From Nymphaea colorata (taxonomy: Eukaryota; Streptophyta; Magnoliopsida; Nymphaeales; Nymphaeaceae), in assembly GCF_008831285.2 (NCBI RefSeq), contig NC_045145.1, positions 15,950,040 through 16,014,039 on the forward strand: a stretch of 64,000 nucleotides of DNA, given 5' to 3'. The position numbers and the translations under genes are program-made. The stretch's first letter is position 1; each line of letters starts with the position of its first letter. Below are positions 11,654 to 25,281 of this stretch, piece after piece. Below the pieces are notes generated by a model. It was not told the DNA's origin, ran no database searches, and saw nothing but the letters and a program-made list of their open reading frames with translations.

Positions 11654-14600
11654 ATCATTACTTGATGACATATTCTTTTGTAAGTAGACCTTCTTTTTAT
11701 CAACAAGCACAAGTTGGTCCAGCCTCTCTCACCGGATTCACTTTTGGAAGGTTCACACTTTTTTCTTGAATGATCATCGCTGTATCTTTGTTCTGCCTCC
11801 GTAATTTATTCTTATAGGAAATTGCATTTTCTCCATGTTTTTTCATGCTGGATATTTTTTTGGAAGTTAATTAATTACATAAGACATTCTGTGACTACTT
11901 TGGTTTGCATTAAACTATATAGCTGTCATTTTTCTTTTTGAACAATTTGACTGAGCAGATTTGCTTCTTTATCGCTGCTTGGACGAATGTGCAATTAAAA
12001 TTGAATGCTGGCACTGCAGCAGCTTGTGAAATAAGAAAAGTGAAGCATAAGACCCCCTTGTAGATCTCATATTTGTAGTTCATTGTAGCTTAAGTCATTG
12101 CTCATCTGGGTTATATCTTTCTGGGAAATGGGATTATCTTCAGAGGAGATTATGTTGTGGAGGGGTTTTTATGACATAGTTGTCACACAACATGGGGTGT
12201 AAAACCAAAGCTAGTGCTTTACTGTAGTTCCTTCCTCTTTGAGTAGATTAAGTCAATCTCAACGGCATTGGTGGTGACCCTTTTTCCTCAGTTGTGTTCT
12301 ATGTATTATTAACATGTTGATGGTGGGATATTTACTGCTATTAAGTCCATCAATGCATAAGTTACTACTTTGCAGGGTTATTTTATTCCCAGAGGTTGCA
12401 TGGATACTTGGGAAAAACTGCAAATGTTTGACCATTTTATCTGTGACATGAACATGTAGAAGTGCATCAGTTCTCCATATGGATTTTATACAACTGTGGA
12501 GAGCTGTTTTTAGATTAACGTTTTGAAATTTTGGATATCATTTTTCATGTCATGAATCGTGCTACATTTTGATACTTTCTCAAATTTATAGCTCCTAAAG
12601 ATATCCATTTATAATATTAGGAAAGAGAAGCATAAGGAAAACAGGACACCTCTGATTTTGGAAAAAAAAAAAGGATAAGGTTATATTTTCTTAATATAGG
12701 TTCTTTTGTTCAGGACTTTTTTCTCTGTTTTGGCGTTATGTTTAGCATAGTGGTAAAATATCTCTATGTAAATACCAATTGAGAACATCCGTTCTAGAGG
12801 CGCGTAAATGCCCTCAGAAGATGATTCTTGTCTTCTAGTTGTTTGATGATAATGGTTGATTTTGAAGTGGTAGTCTTCAATCAAATCATCGATTGGACTT
12901 TTGAATAATTAGGAATCCATAAATTTAGAACAGGTTCTGTTGAAGCTTGTTACTGTTGTGCAACACTGAATATCCCTTACGATCATGAAGGATCTGCATG
13001 ACAAGAGTGTATCTTGAATTGTATTTGGTACACAAGCTCCATCAATTTAGGTGATCTTGCAAGACCTTGGCAAAAGTTGTTGTCGCGAAAGATGCTATGG
13101 TAACTAAAAGCTACATGTTTATAGTTCTTGACCTATGTCAAGTGTGGCAGATCTAGCTTCAGGTGTACAGCAAACAAGGACCCAAGATTCGGTGCCTTTT
13201 AACTCGCAGTTGTGCAAGATGCTAAGATTGAACCACTCTGTAAGTAGCGATTCTTGGGTAGTGTTAGAATTCCCGAGCTTGGCTAAAGGAATCATTTGAT
13301 TGATTGACTGATTAACGTTAATCTTTGTTACGATAGATTGAAGGAACAATAGCTGCAATAATGTTCTCACTGCTGGCTTTACTGGTGCCACCGAAAGTGA
13401 TAATTCAGTTTTGTATGAAAGTGGAGGAGACGATGAGTCCTGTGATCTCAGTGGGCTAACTTAGTGTGTTCAAATTGATAGAAAAGTTTATGATTTAATG
13501 TGATAATCATTAGCAAGATTTGGTATTTTTTTTGCAGTTAAACGACGTAGTTGGGGGAGGGAGTTCGTCCGTGGAGCTTTGATTTTTAAAATTTGCTTCT
13601 TTAGTAAAAATTTGCTTCTTTAGTAAAAACCCAAACCGGAAAAGACTATCGATGGATTAGAGAGAGAGAGAGCATGGTGGTACGTCTTTCATTTTCATAA
13701 AAGAAAAACTAAATTTGGTCCTATGTGAATAGGTTTTATTTATTATTTTCACGTTTGATGTTGAGAGTGACATGATTCGTTGAACCTTTTTGAAGCACCT
13801 GTGTCTCTGAGCTTTAAACTTTTTATGATCAAAATTTATCGGTAGAAGCACTGAACATTACATGTCCCAAGTTCTTTTTTATGCCTTTGTGTGCTTCAAA
13901 CCAAATGACAATGTTTTTACCTATGTAATGGTTAAACATAATTTCCTTGCTACATGTCATGCTTTCAGCTTTGCTTTTTCGAAAATAAAAATGATGATGT
14001 TTGTCCCGTCGATTTTTTCTATGCTGTTGCCTTTTTCAAAACATGGAATGTGCTAGAAAAGTCTTTCTTCGTTCAATAAATTATATCAATCACATCGTTC
14101 AAATTATTTTGGTCATTTGACCACTTGCTTAAATTGTTTTAAAGAAGAGAATTTAGGAGGCTATATATATATATATAAGAATCAGACCCTTGGGTGCTAG
14201 ATCCGTGAAGAATTATTTTGGCCATTGATTTTGTGTACACGAATGGAAAGGAGAAAAATATGAATTAATATTGAATGATTAAAATGCCCCACACCCAAGA
14301 TAATTTCGAATGGATCTAGTACTTAAGGGGTCATCTGGGTAATGTAATGGTAACATACCATTTCATGAACTGTCCAACAATTAGGGTAGGCTCTTGTATG
14401 GTGTTTTATGAACCTGCTCAATTTTTGGGACAGGTTTATAAAACGGTATGTTACTGTTCTATTAGCCAAATAGCTCATAAGGGTATAGTATATATATGTG
14501 TATGAACTGGATCCTTATGTATTGACAGAAAGGATTCCTAACAATGCGATGCTGAGCCAAGGTAAACAACTCTTTTATTTATTGATACTCAATGGGGTGA

Positions 14601-15385
14601 ATTTTTCATCTCAAATGAAGTGTGAAGGGACTTACGATTCTCTTCTATTAATCATTTCTTAAAAAAAGAAATTGAGGCTGAAAAGGAGAGAATATTTTAG
14701 ATTTTTCACCATTTGTATGTTCGTTTTTCTATATGTTAGTAATAACCTTTAGTACTTTTTGGGAATATTATTTAAGCAATCAAACATGTTTTTACCACTG
14801 AACGTTGAATATTTAACAAGGATTGTAGATTGAATTAGAGATCAGAAGATTGAACTACTTGTGCATGTGATGGTAGATTTTGGCTGCCAGTGATCATGGT
14901 AATGATTGTATCCTTCTCTCGTTAAATGTAATAGAATACGGGGATGTGATGATAGACTAGAAAGTAAGGTTGTCATGATTGTGAAAAGAATATGTATACT
15001 GCATGCATCTTAGTCCTGACTCCTTTTGTCTAGGACTTTCGTTAAATTTCAAGAAAGGGCGTGTAGGTTATGTTCTTTGGTAAACTTAAGCTGATGAGTT
15101 TGTTCTCTAATGCTGGCGTAATATAAAGCATACTTTCGATCAAATTAAATGAAAAGTTTTGTGCAAGTTAAATTATTGACTTTGGCCTTCTAAAAAATAA
15201 AACAAGTGTCAATTGATTTATAAAGCTTTTTGTTTACACGGAAGATGGTAAACAGTTGTCGGTAGTTTCGATAAAAACAACTACCTTTCTTTTTCCTGGA
15301 ATGTAGCCAAAAAGAGTTGTATAAATAAAGAAATTGATAGATGCGAGACATTTATGTGATAGACCGGTGATGAATCATGGCGACT

Positions 15386-15386
<1 letters not shown>

Positions 15387-15423
<37 letters not shown>
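15387..15423. repeat. Poly(T) run of 37 bases
   Basis: An uninterrupted run of T follows CGACTG and is followed by AAAGATGG. On the minus strand it could be the A-tail of an old retrotransposed copy. I see no recognisable retroelement beside it and no clear target-site duplication. Confidence 0.9.
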
Positions 15424-15428
<5 letters not shown>

Positions 15429-16379
15429 TGGTAATTGAGAGAAAAAAGAAGAAGAAATAGTGTATTTTAAGCCACTGAAAAGTAATTGCCGATTTTTTTC
15501 TCTTTGGTTTCTTTTTCAACAGTCCATCTTAAAAAGGTTCATTGCAGAAGAGTCTTGTACTTACCAATTTTTATACATGAGAAACTAGTAGGTGCGAGGC
15601 CCTTAGGTTATAGAGTCAGAAGGAATCATTGTGATAGTTTATTTTTTCAAAATGTTTGGTTAAAAAGAAGAACAAGGAGATAAGGTATTTTAGTCAATTA
15701 GTAATAATTACCAACTTTTTTTTATCGTTGCCTTTTTCTCAATTATCTATCTGGCGAAGATCACAATGAATTCTTATGGGACTCCCATGTGCAGTCTCTT
15801 CCTCGAACCTGCTCCCTCCCTTTACCTCTCCTTCTCCTTGTCGTACGCAGGCTTATGTACGTGTAAATAACCAAATTAAAATATCTGAAATCCAATCTTG
15901 GTAAAGGGAAGGGATTCTTTTTCTTTTTCCCATATACAAAATGAGGTCGAACCGGCTGGGTTGTGTGGTGAGTCGGTGGAGCCTGAAAACCGGCGTTTTC
16001 GGTTCTTCTGGGTCGGTTCATCATTTTCTCTTGGTCGTTGATATATTATTCCTTGATTGTTGAGAATCTAAACTCAAAATGCTGCAAACGCTGAAAGGCC
16101 AAACGTGGATGGTTTTCTCATAGCCGATTCGCTATACATTGCTGCAAACGGTGGATGTGTGTTGTGCTTAGTTGATGGATTTACTGTGTTCCCCACCTTC
16201 TGAAGAAACCTTCTACGCTAGAGTGGGGTACCCAACTAACTATTAAGTTGAGACCTAACAGTGTGACTGAAAAGATGATAATCTTGATCTGGTAGCGGTG
16301 TTGTCAGTATCTAGAAGCCTTAGCGCGACGTCTTTTCATCTGAAACACGTCGGCCAAATTGGATACCTAAACCGACCTT

Positions 16380-16796
16380 ATGCTAGCTAGGGATGTCAAC
16401 GGATTGGATTCGGATCAGATACATCTTCAACAATATCCGTTTTTTTGGATATTCATATATTCGAATTCGAATAAAGCAAAGAGTCATATCCGAATCCGAT
16501 TTTACAATCTGAATCCGATTTTTATATTTATATCCGAATCCGAATTTTGAACCGGATTTTGCCATTTTTCAAGTATTAGATAGAGGATATTTGTCTAAAA
16601 CTGAATCCAATCCGAATCTGAATCCGATCCGACATTCATGTATATCCGAATCCGAGATCGGATGTCATTTATTAAATCCGAATCCGATCTGATTTATTAA
16701 TCGGATATTAAATTTTTATTTATATCTGATTTTTTCGGATTGGATCGGTTGTATATCCGATTTAAATCGGATATATTGACATCCTTAATGCCAGCT
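16380..16796. mobile_element. MITE-like DNA transposon remnant with TIRs and 9-bp target duplication
   Basis: The element at 16389-16787 (399 bp) begins AGGGATGTCAA and ends TTGACATCCTTA, so its ends are inverted repeats of GGATGTCAA. Flanks are ATGCTAGCT (16380-16388) and ATGCCAGCT (16788-16796), a 9-bp duplication with one mismatch. The body is built from variants of ATCCGAATCCGAT in both orientations, so it can fold extensively. There is no transposase frame, so it is non-autonomous. A 9-bp duplication is usual for Mutator-like elements; the superfamily call is inference because the inverted repeats are short. Confidence 0.72.
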
Positions 16797-19130
16797 GACA
16801 TTAGGATGCGTGTCTACTGATATTGAACTTGGAATGATTAAATCCAATACCTAAGCGAGCGATTGCAGCTCTTTTGAGCACGACCATCTCTTCCGTGTCC
16901 ATTCAATGCTTTGAGTTGGGCGCTCGTAGGAACGATTTTGTCGGCAGACACATTAACGTTCATGGTAGCATTTTAATATGAAGGAAGCTTAAACGATTAA
17001 ATTATCCAGATTCATACAGTCAGCATTGGTTTAAGAAATCTTGCATAATGTGAATTTAATGTACGCAATGAGGTAAACATTGGGCGCAGACTGAAACCTT
17101 ATTCCTTTCCTGGATGCTTATATATAAAACCTTGTTCTTTTCCTGGATTCTTATATTCATATATGTATAATATCCTGAGTCTTCATAATTCATAAAGAAT
17201 TACTTCATAGCCTGCCTTTCTTTATTTCCCTTCACATTTAATGAAGTAGAGGCTCATAAATTAAGAAGTCAGGGTTGTTAAAGGTGTGCTGGTAGAGAGA
17301 GATTTTCTAGCTGGGTTGGATTATGAGCTCATAAATGAAATGGACAAAGATGGATAGTCTTGTTCCATGGACTTTTGTATTCAAAATCTGTAGCATGTCT
17401 GATTTTGTTCCCTGTGTAAAGTCGAACCGCACTCGATTGCGTGTTGGGTGACAGAAGCAAAATATTAAAAATTAGAGCACGAGAGTAGTTGGGACGTGGC
17501 GGAAGATAAGTAAATATTTCTTGTAATGATATTGATGGCTAACCGTTATTGTCAAGACTACATTATAGCAAAAAAACCTTTTGCTATTTTATATCTATAA
17601 TCTACGTATGAACAGGAGAGAAAAAGCGACAACAAGAGAAGACACACAAAATGATTCAATAAGTCCTTTTTTAATTGATAGTGTAAGAGTTGACCGCTGC
17701 ATCCTGTTTTTTTCTTTCTTTGTTTCTTTTTTAATGCAAAGAAATATACTCATAAACCAACTTTTTTTGGGCATTTTCAAGCCATTGAAATTTTGAGTTG
17801 TTTGAGAGTGGTAAAAATTCAGGTTCTCATGATTGAAGGGTTTTATCATTATTAAATCAAGTTTGTAGGTGATCTACATTGTCAGGTTTGAATAAAGGCC
17901 CAACCAATAGAACTTGTAGTAGGAATCTCAGTGTTCATTTTTAAAAGTCTGGGACTACAATGAATATCTCAAACCCCAGTTGGATCCAACCTTAATTAGA
18001 TTCAAAAACCTAAAGCATGAAATGGGGATTTTGGAAATACTACAATGGTTGAACTTTTGGTGAAGTCATCTTTTTGGAGGGTGTTTGAGACATTAAGGTG
18101 AATTTTCACTTTGTCTAAGGCGCAGGTCCAACGTATCTCACCTTTTCTATCTTATCCTCTCTAAAGTGAGATAGAGAAAGTGAAACACAGACAAAGAAAT
18201 TATGGAAACAAAATGTCCTTGATATTTAGTTCTGTCAAACATGTTTCAGGCTACGAACGCTGGACGGACCGACGATGATGCCTCAAACGGATATCGGGAG
18301 AGCGTCATCATAGAACTTTTTGTAGGAGCAGGATAAGAATCGTATCTGTTGGAAAAGTTTTGTCGAGGGGGAGGAGAGAATTCGATTCCCGAGGAACAAA
18401 AGGGAAAAAGAGGAGGAAAAGTGGGATGGAGATATTTTTCCCACGTCTTCCCACCACCATTTCCGGCGAGGCAACACGTGAGAATGTTCCGTTTCAGTCT
18501 CCCTTTTCTTTCTCCAACCTTTTCCTCCGTTTTCTATTTGTCCACCATCACCAACCTTGGTTACCGGCTAAGGTTGTGTTTGATAGTTATTTCAGAAGAT
18601 TTTCAGTTAGGATTTCAGTAAAAACCATGAATTTAAAGTCCGATCAGGAAATCCGATCCAAGTAGTGAGTATGCTCGAGTCGGGTGCGGGTGCAGGTGTG
18701 GGTTCGACGACTCGAAGGCTAAGATGACTTTGACCACCTTGACCGACCGAAACACAAAGCAGTCGTTGACCAACTAAAGATCTCATCACATTCAGATCAG
18801 ACGCAAGTGGATTTTTTTTTTTTTTCCTTTCCACTGACTGACCATGGTTGAGTTGCGTCGGCTAACCAGGGTAACTTGGCATCACCACAAAAGGATATTA
18901 GAAAAGAAAAATCGTGGAGGTGGCTTTGATGAAAAAGAGTCAAGTGAACGCTAACAAATCCGTCTGACCGCAATATTTGTTCGGGCAGGGGAGAGGCCAA
19001 CGGCAGGGGAGAGGCCAACGGCAGGGACGCTGCCCGGACTGCCCGGTGATCCTCTAAACCGGTTCTCCTGAGCCTGGGCGTGGGAAAAAAAAAAAGGGAA
19101 AAATTGTTCTCTCTTCTCGCGGTGAAGGGC

Positions 19131-19612
19131 CCTCGAGATGGACGGCTGAGGATGCTCCCGAGCGCTCTACTCTGTGGCGCTGTCTCAGTGGCGGGGAGGA
19201 GCCAGATCTTCTAGGGTTCCAGCGGGATTTCGGCTCTCAGGTACCTTCCTTCTCCCTTTTCCCTCCTGCGACCCCTTGCAGTTTTCACGTCGAAACCTTT
19301 CGTTTCTATCCGTTTCCCTCGTTCCCGTGCCTAGTTTCTCTCGAAGTTTCTGCTTTCAGGGTGAGTTCCTGCCACTTCCGGGTGAGAAATGACTTCCCTC
19401 GCTCTCGGAATCGCCGGAATTCTGGTCCGGAGCCGGTGGAAAGCCAGATCGGCAAAGGCTTCACGGGATTTCTCTCGTTTGCCACACGTCGGCTCTCCAA
19501 GTCCGACTTTGCGAACGAGATCCGTGAAAGCTTGTCCTCTCTCTCTCTCTCTTTTTCACTCCATGTCATGGACGTAATGATCTAACAGCTGCGGTTTTGT
19601 TTATTTTCCTAG
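19131..19612 (+). other. 5' UTR exon and leader intron of the acidic-protein gene
   Basis: GC-richer sequence near 19131-19240 ends in a good donor, CTCAG/GTACCT at 19240/19241. A matching acceptor, TTTTCCTAG at 19604-19612, opens the exon that carries the start codon at 19647. This gives a leader exon with its own intron (19241-19612). The intron contains CT-rich tracts near 19538-19552. The transcription start is only approximate. Confidence 0.5.
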
Positions 19613-19646
19613 CAAAGGCCATTGGTCTCAGATCTACGCCGTGAAG

Positions 19647-22600
19647 ATGGCGTTGGCTCCGGTAGAAGCCCGGTTGAGTACCGTCCCGGTGCTAGTTGAG
19701 CTCTGCGTAGGCAAGGCGTTGGAAACGCTCGCGGTCGTTAACCTCCTGAGCTTGAAGGCGACTCTCATCCAAGTAAAGCTCTTTTCCCTCCCTCTCCCCT
19801 CCGTTCTTTGTTTTTGTCCTTCTTCTTCTTCTTCCTCTTTTTTTAAGCATTCCTTTGGTTCAGTTCCCCTCGTCTGCTAGCATAACAGAAATAGTTTTCT
19901 ATGGTTTTCCCTTTTTTCTATTAGATTATCTCTCTCTCTCTCGCTCGCTCGCTCGCTCGCTCGTTCACAAGGCGCGGCATATTCTTCGAGCGTGTTCCTT
20001 ATGCTGCTTTCAATTTTTGATTAATTTTATTCTCGAGAAAAGTTATTTCCTTTTTCGAAATTTCAGTCACAGATTTTGTTTTTGTCTAAAATCTTATACC
20101 GTCTACGGTTGCTGCTTTTCCTACCGGCAACGAGTCTCCACACGATCCCAACGGTTTTTGTTTTCTCTCTTCCAATTTTTACTTGAGAAAAGGAAGGGGA
20201 AACAGTTTTCCCATTTCTCCATTCTTTTGCTTTCTTCTTACCTCTTGGCATGTCCTCCCAGCGCCCTGGCTCACTCCCGAGAGGGCGTTGACACCGAGAG
20301 AGTGTGGTGAAGAAGATTGGATGCTCCCACGGGAGGCAGGTCCGAGGGAGGAGATGTTTTCTGGGCATATAATGGCTGAATTGCCCGTTTGAATTCGACG
20401 TTTGCAACGGATAGGCAACCTAGATGTTTCTGAACTTGGGGGCAAAATTGTCTGTCAGTTCTACAGTAAAAGCGACTCGCCCCGCAAGAATATCCTTGCA
20501 TTGCTTCGCTTTTTATGTGGGCCCGGCCTTGCTGCCCATTCGATCTCCCACCGTCAGTTAACTAAATCTGAGAGGTGAAATTTAAGGCACTTTGGGGCCC
20601 ATTTTTTGGTTATTGTATACCTAATAATTGGAGTGGGGACCATCCCCTGCGACCAACTTCTTGAAAACTTTTGGAAATGGTTCGGTTGTGGTCGCCCAGA
20701 GAACGCCTTATGCTAAGGCTATTGTGCACATAAGAGGGCGGTGACGGATTTGTGATATTTTGGTAGTCCTTATCGATATTTTTGGATGTCACGGGAGTTT
20801 TATGAAAACCTTTCTACCGTAGGACCAATGTCATTTCAAAACAAGTCTAATATCACAAAAATACAGCCATATGCTGAACATTTTTATGGTACTTTTGTTT
20901 TGGCTTATCTCTTGTGAGAGCTTTCCCTGATAGTGTTGAGCCCGAGGGTTCTTTTGGCCGAGGCAAGATTTTTTTTTAGAGGGTCAGATTCAATTTTTGA
21001 TTTTTAAAATATTAAGCAGTACACCTTTATTTTTTCAGAACTTGAAAGAGGAGAGCGGCCTCTGGTCACAATGTAAATATATATCACCTGTTTTAGGATG
21101 TCAACTACTCAGGAACTGTTTGGGCAGTTCTCGTATCTTCTTTGCGTGCATGTCTAGGCTAGGTTTTTGCATTCATAATATCTAAATTTTATGTGTTATG
21201 ATGTTTGTCCACGAGTTCCGTCGGAGAAATTAGAATATTTCCAGATTTAGTATTTCTCTTGCCGAAATTTTTCTCTTCGCGCTTCAACGTGGTAAGGGCC
21301 AGCTCTGGTCATTCTCAAATTCATTAACGCTATACCCTTTTTGGGCTTTTATTTGTAGATTTTAAGCGGTTTTTGGTTTTTTGTCTAGGTTTCCTTTTCT
21401 TTTTTAAATGTAAAAGTCAACTGCGTCGACAAATTCTTGATAAATAGATAATCTAAATATTCCACTAGCAGCAAGGAAAGATTTAAAAGCAGTGGTGGAG
21501 ATTGTGTGGCGGGAAGACGAAAAGACCCACGGGAAAGAGCGTTGTCGCAGCGAACTTATTATCAGGCATAGGATTAGGCCCGTTAAGATTTGTTTATGCG
21601 GGACCAATTGATATTCGAGTCAGAAGGTGCCGGGCCCTCAATCAGTGCGTAATAGGTCTGCTTGCAGGTATCAGGCGGTAACCCGTTGGATACCTGGCCT
21701 GATGCCCCATAAAAAATGATTTGAGACGGAGAAAAAGATCTGCAAAGAATATTTTGCTTAAAAAAATTTTCTTTCGTTGGACAAGGAAAAAAATTCTTTT
21801 ATTTGTACGAGAAGAAAAGGGATAAGACAGGAATTTTTTCTGAGAAAAACAAGGTAAAAAGATAGAAAATTTAAGTGTTGTGAAGAGGAAATACTTCTTT
21901 AAATACTTCATTTGGCAGGGAGGTTCCTCGTGTTGCACGTAATTTATTTTAAAGTACTTCAATTACTTTTCTACTTTTAATTAATTTATATATTACCAAT
22001 TGGCCGATTCGCTGAATTGGCAGCCTGGCTGACTCAATTACGATTTCCGATTCTACGACACTGCTAAATTCTGCTAAAAAAATCATTCATTTTCGAAATC
22101 TGGAAGATTTCTTCTGGCAAAAGTTTTCTAGCTTTCAGAAAATTTTTGTCTCAAAAAAACTTCTCGTTTGGTATGACGGAAATTTTTACTTCTCTATGCG
22201 TCCTTCACTGCTTGTTTCCTTTTATTTTCGGAAACGGCGCTACCGGTGCCGAAGGTTAGGCCTCCAACCTTCATCTTTTTTATTATTTTCGTAAAGTACA
22301 GCATGTACAACTTGTATAGAATTTTGCGCAAGTCGATTAAGTGATAAGTGATAACCAACGCTTGCTTCGCCTGAAACGACATGATTAAGCACGGATTGGG
22401 TGTGCTGTTCATGGACTAGTATTGGTTTATTTCCACTGAGAAATCAAATTGACTAATCTTATGAGAAGTATGAAGATGGACGTTTTTCCACGCTAAATAG
22501 ACAGGACTTCGTCTTTGAGGACATTTTTTTAAATTGCAAGCCCATATTACTAGCACCACTAGGGAGTCCTCTCTCTGTCTCCGTCTCTCTCTCTCTCCGA

Positions 22601-23922
22601 TATCGGCTGTTTAACGTTTTTTATTTGTACCACAAATTGAGCACCAATATCAATTGTGATCTACTGTTACTCGTTAATCTTCCTCCCCATGTGTTATTAT
22701 ATAATTTGAAGCATTCATTTTAATGCCGGCGAGTTATGGCCGTCACCCATAAAAATTTTGATATTGCGTATCAGTACCGCCTGACCTTGTCCATGCAACT
22801 CCGAGAAAACAGCATCTGCACAATCTTGTTCAATATTGTTTGAATGAAATTGGACCACATGGATGGTCAAATCCATTTCCTACAATTAGACCTATAAATC
22901 ATATATTGAAAAATACACCAGTGGATTGTTTATACTTGTGAAAATATTTCACGTAGGTCGGAATGAGTGAATACATCTCCATAGCCTGGTTTGGTTGAGC
23001 GCTGCATAAGGGTTTCCCTGTGCAAATTTTCGTATTGAGGGTATTCGTTTCTCGCGTTCGATGTTGGCTCACAATTTTGTTTGGATTATTCATGCTTTAC
23101 ATAAACACTGTCCATTTAAAAGCATACAGAAATGCGGAATTGAGGATATCTATTGACAATTATGGACATAGGGTCGTTCATTACACTGACGAACGGCATC
23201 TGAAGCGAGCAGTGTTACGTAGAGCAGCAATGACCTGATCTTTACTCTTTTTATCTCCATTACATGTGCCATCTTTATGAGATGATCCACGCCCTTTCTG
23301 GGTGCCTTTTGTTCTTTTACAGAAGTACCTTGAGGCTGGCTGTAACTTGGAGCTGTTATTAATGGGCAGCCAAAGAAAACTAACAGAACTGGTATAAATC
23401 TTTTCCTAATCAAATTGTTTGAACCTTGAACTCCCCTATTTATTCGTCCCTCAACCTCTAATAATCTAATTTTTGTAGGATCCGTCGGTGCTAATGGAGA
23501 AGCTAAACACTGATGGGCACCATGAGAGCTACCACGAAAGAAAGCCTACGGATGCAGGTGAAGCTGACGGTGATGAAGATGATGATAACGACAACGATAA
23601 TGGAGACGGTGAAGGGGAAGAAGAGCTGTCATCAGAGGATGGAGGCGGCGATGAAATCAATGGTAACAAGGACGACCCTAACAATGGTCCAGATGAAACT
23701 GCTGCGGGTAGTGATGGGGAAGGAGAGGAGAACGGCGGGGAAGAAGATGGAGGCGATGAGGACGATGAGGGTGAGGATGATGAAGGGGACGATGATGAAG
23801 AAGAAGATGAGGAAGATGGCGGCGAGGAGGAGGATGAGGTAGTTGAGGAAGACGACCAGGAGAATGACGAGGAGGACGAGGAGGAGGAAGCAATCCAGCC
23901 TCCAAAGAAAAGGAAGAAGTGA
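19647..23922 (+). CDS. Small highly acidic protein with C-terminal basic NLS-like tail
   Basis: Three coding exons join in phase 0: 19647-19772 (CAA/GTAAAG donor), 23323-23391 (TTTTACAG acceptor, CTG/GTATAA donor) and 23479-23922 (TTTTTGTAG acceptor, TGA stop). They give 212 residues. Residues 1-75 are an ordinary, probably helical N-terminus with ALETLAVVNLLSLKATLIQ and LEAGCNLELLLMGSQRKLTEL. From about residue 90 the chain is almost wholly Asp, Glu and Gly, and it ends in PPKKRKK (206-212), a classic basic nuclear-localisation type. This architecture resembles prothymosin-alpha-like or histone-chaperone-like acidic nuclear proteins; chromatin or nucleolar binding is inference, and I know no specific family name. 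The first exon is the least certain part, supported by phase and splice sites only. A further short exon near 21040 is possible but breaks phase. AATAAA lies at 24275. Confidence 0.72.
19773..23322 (+). other. 3.55-kb first coding intron of the acidic-protein gene
   Basis: The intron contains a CT tract followed by a CTCG repeat near 19928-19962, several unsupported short open frames, and a CT tract near 22570-22597. I see no embedded gene. A pseudo-exon with good splice borders at about 21040-21072 ends in a phase that would create a stop at the next exon, so it was left out. Confidence 0.55.
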
Positions 23923-24274
23923 GGCGTTTCCTCTTTGGATTTCCTACCAAAAACTGCAGAAAAGTTCAAGTCCATGATATTAGTTTGTTTTCTTATGTAT
24001 TAGGTAAACCTCAGAACTTCCATATGCAAATCCTACGGTCCTAAATCTAACGTGCATTTACTCATGCAAACCTGACAAGCGGTCACGGGACAACCCCAAT
24101 GACTTCATTTGGGCTTCATCTGAGAGAAAGGTCCATTGCTTAATCTATTCTGATGACAATTGTAGTCCATGTACTTTTCATCTTTTTATCGCGGTTCTGC
24201 AGAATGGGGAAATTCCGTTTCTTGAGCATTTCTTAGCCGGGAACTTGAGATTATGTATTACTGTCGGATTGCAA

Positions 24275-24280
24275 AATAAA
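24275..24280 (+). promoter_or_regulatory. Candidate poly(A) signal AATAAA of the acidic-protein gene
   Basis: A canonical AATAAA hexamer lies about 350 bases after the stop codon at 23922, on the coding strand, with T-rich sequence on both sides. Plant polyadenylation signals are loose, so this is only a candidate end of the transcript. Confidence 0.35.
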
Positions 24281-25259
24281 GACTTTCGCAAAATTTTCAT
24301 ACTGCAAATTTGGTACTTTGTAATGTTGCAGTTTTTTGTCTAAGGACCTTTCCATTTGAGGGCCGACCTTTGGTAGCAATTTTATTCGCAAAGAATGACT
24401 GTAATCTTATCTTTGTTGTGTATGAAGGTAAAGTGTCAAACCAACTGCTTTCGACAAGAAACCATGTTATGGTGCTGGTGGTAATTCTTGTTCTAAAAAG
24501 ACTTTAAGCTGTGTTCATAATATCTCGCTCTCCATCTCAGTTTGATGCAAAGGGCATCGGCATATTATTGCCAGTGCAAGCTGAAGGCTTTTGGTTGTCA
24601 GTAGGACGTTATATTCCACCGTAGGCTACGGATTGGCAAACTTAGTCTGGAGCTTAAGCTCAGTCTCAGAACTGAGTTCTCCAAGCTTGAACGGCTCTGC
24701 TAAGCTCGAGATAGCTGAAAGTAGAAAGATTTGTTGTTCTTGTTTTTGCAACTTCCAATGGGAAGGGAAAGAAACCACCGTTGAGTTTCCAAGAGAAAAC
24801 TCCCATTTAGAGGATCGCAAGGCTAATTACCAAACCATTGCTACAAAACCAGCCGTCATAATGAGTAACACAACCTGCCCTAGGCTCTTGAAAGAAAGCC
24901 TATTTGAGCCTAATTACCAAGCCCAAAAGCGTGTAATTGAGCTCAGTTCATTTAATAAATGGAACTGGACTCTTAGCTCAAGCTGGACTTGTTTCTTATA
25001 AGAGTGTGCCTAGAATGAGCTCATGCCAGTTGAACCTGGTCTGAGTTTAAGCGGCTTGGCTCATTGTGCACCTCTAGGCCCGATCAAATCGGTTGCCAAA
25101 CTTGTCACGTTCTCCAACTTAAGACGTGCGAGCCAAGCTGCGTAGAACTATACGAAAGTGCATCGCACATAAATTGTCACAATCTGTCTCTGCATTGTTC
25201 AGTCTAGGGAAAGAGACTTCCTATTTTTTTGCCTAGAGACAATGTGTCCGTCTGCTTGT

Positions 25260-25281
25260 TTGTGTGTGTGTGTGTGTGTGT

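Larger units (their letters stand above)
11654..19130. other. Intergenic region between the bZIP gene and the acidic-protein gene
   Basis: The 3' UTR of the bZIP gene presumably occupies the first few hundred bases. After that I see AT-rich sequence with a 37-base T-run at 15387-15423 and the MITE-like element at 16389-16787. Short open frames such as 13119-13391 (-), 15761-16024 (-) and 18360-18665 (+) lack recognisable domains, codon bias or splice partners and are not called. Confidence 0.6.

Noticed and set aside
21040-21072. Possible extra exon of the acidic-protein gene (NLKEESGLWSQ)
   Set aside because: Splice borders look fair, but its end phase would create a stop at the following exon.
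23529-23975. 148-residue Ser/Pro-rich frame opposite the acidic exon
   Set aside because: Reverse reading of Asp/Glu-rich codons gives Ser/Pro runs. The plus-strand frame has splice partners and an NLS, the minus frame has nothing.
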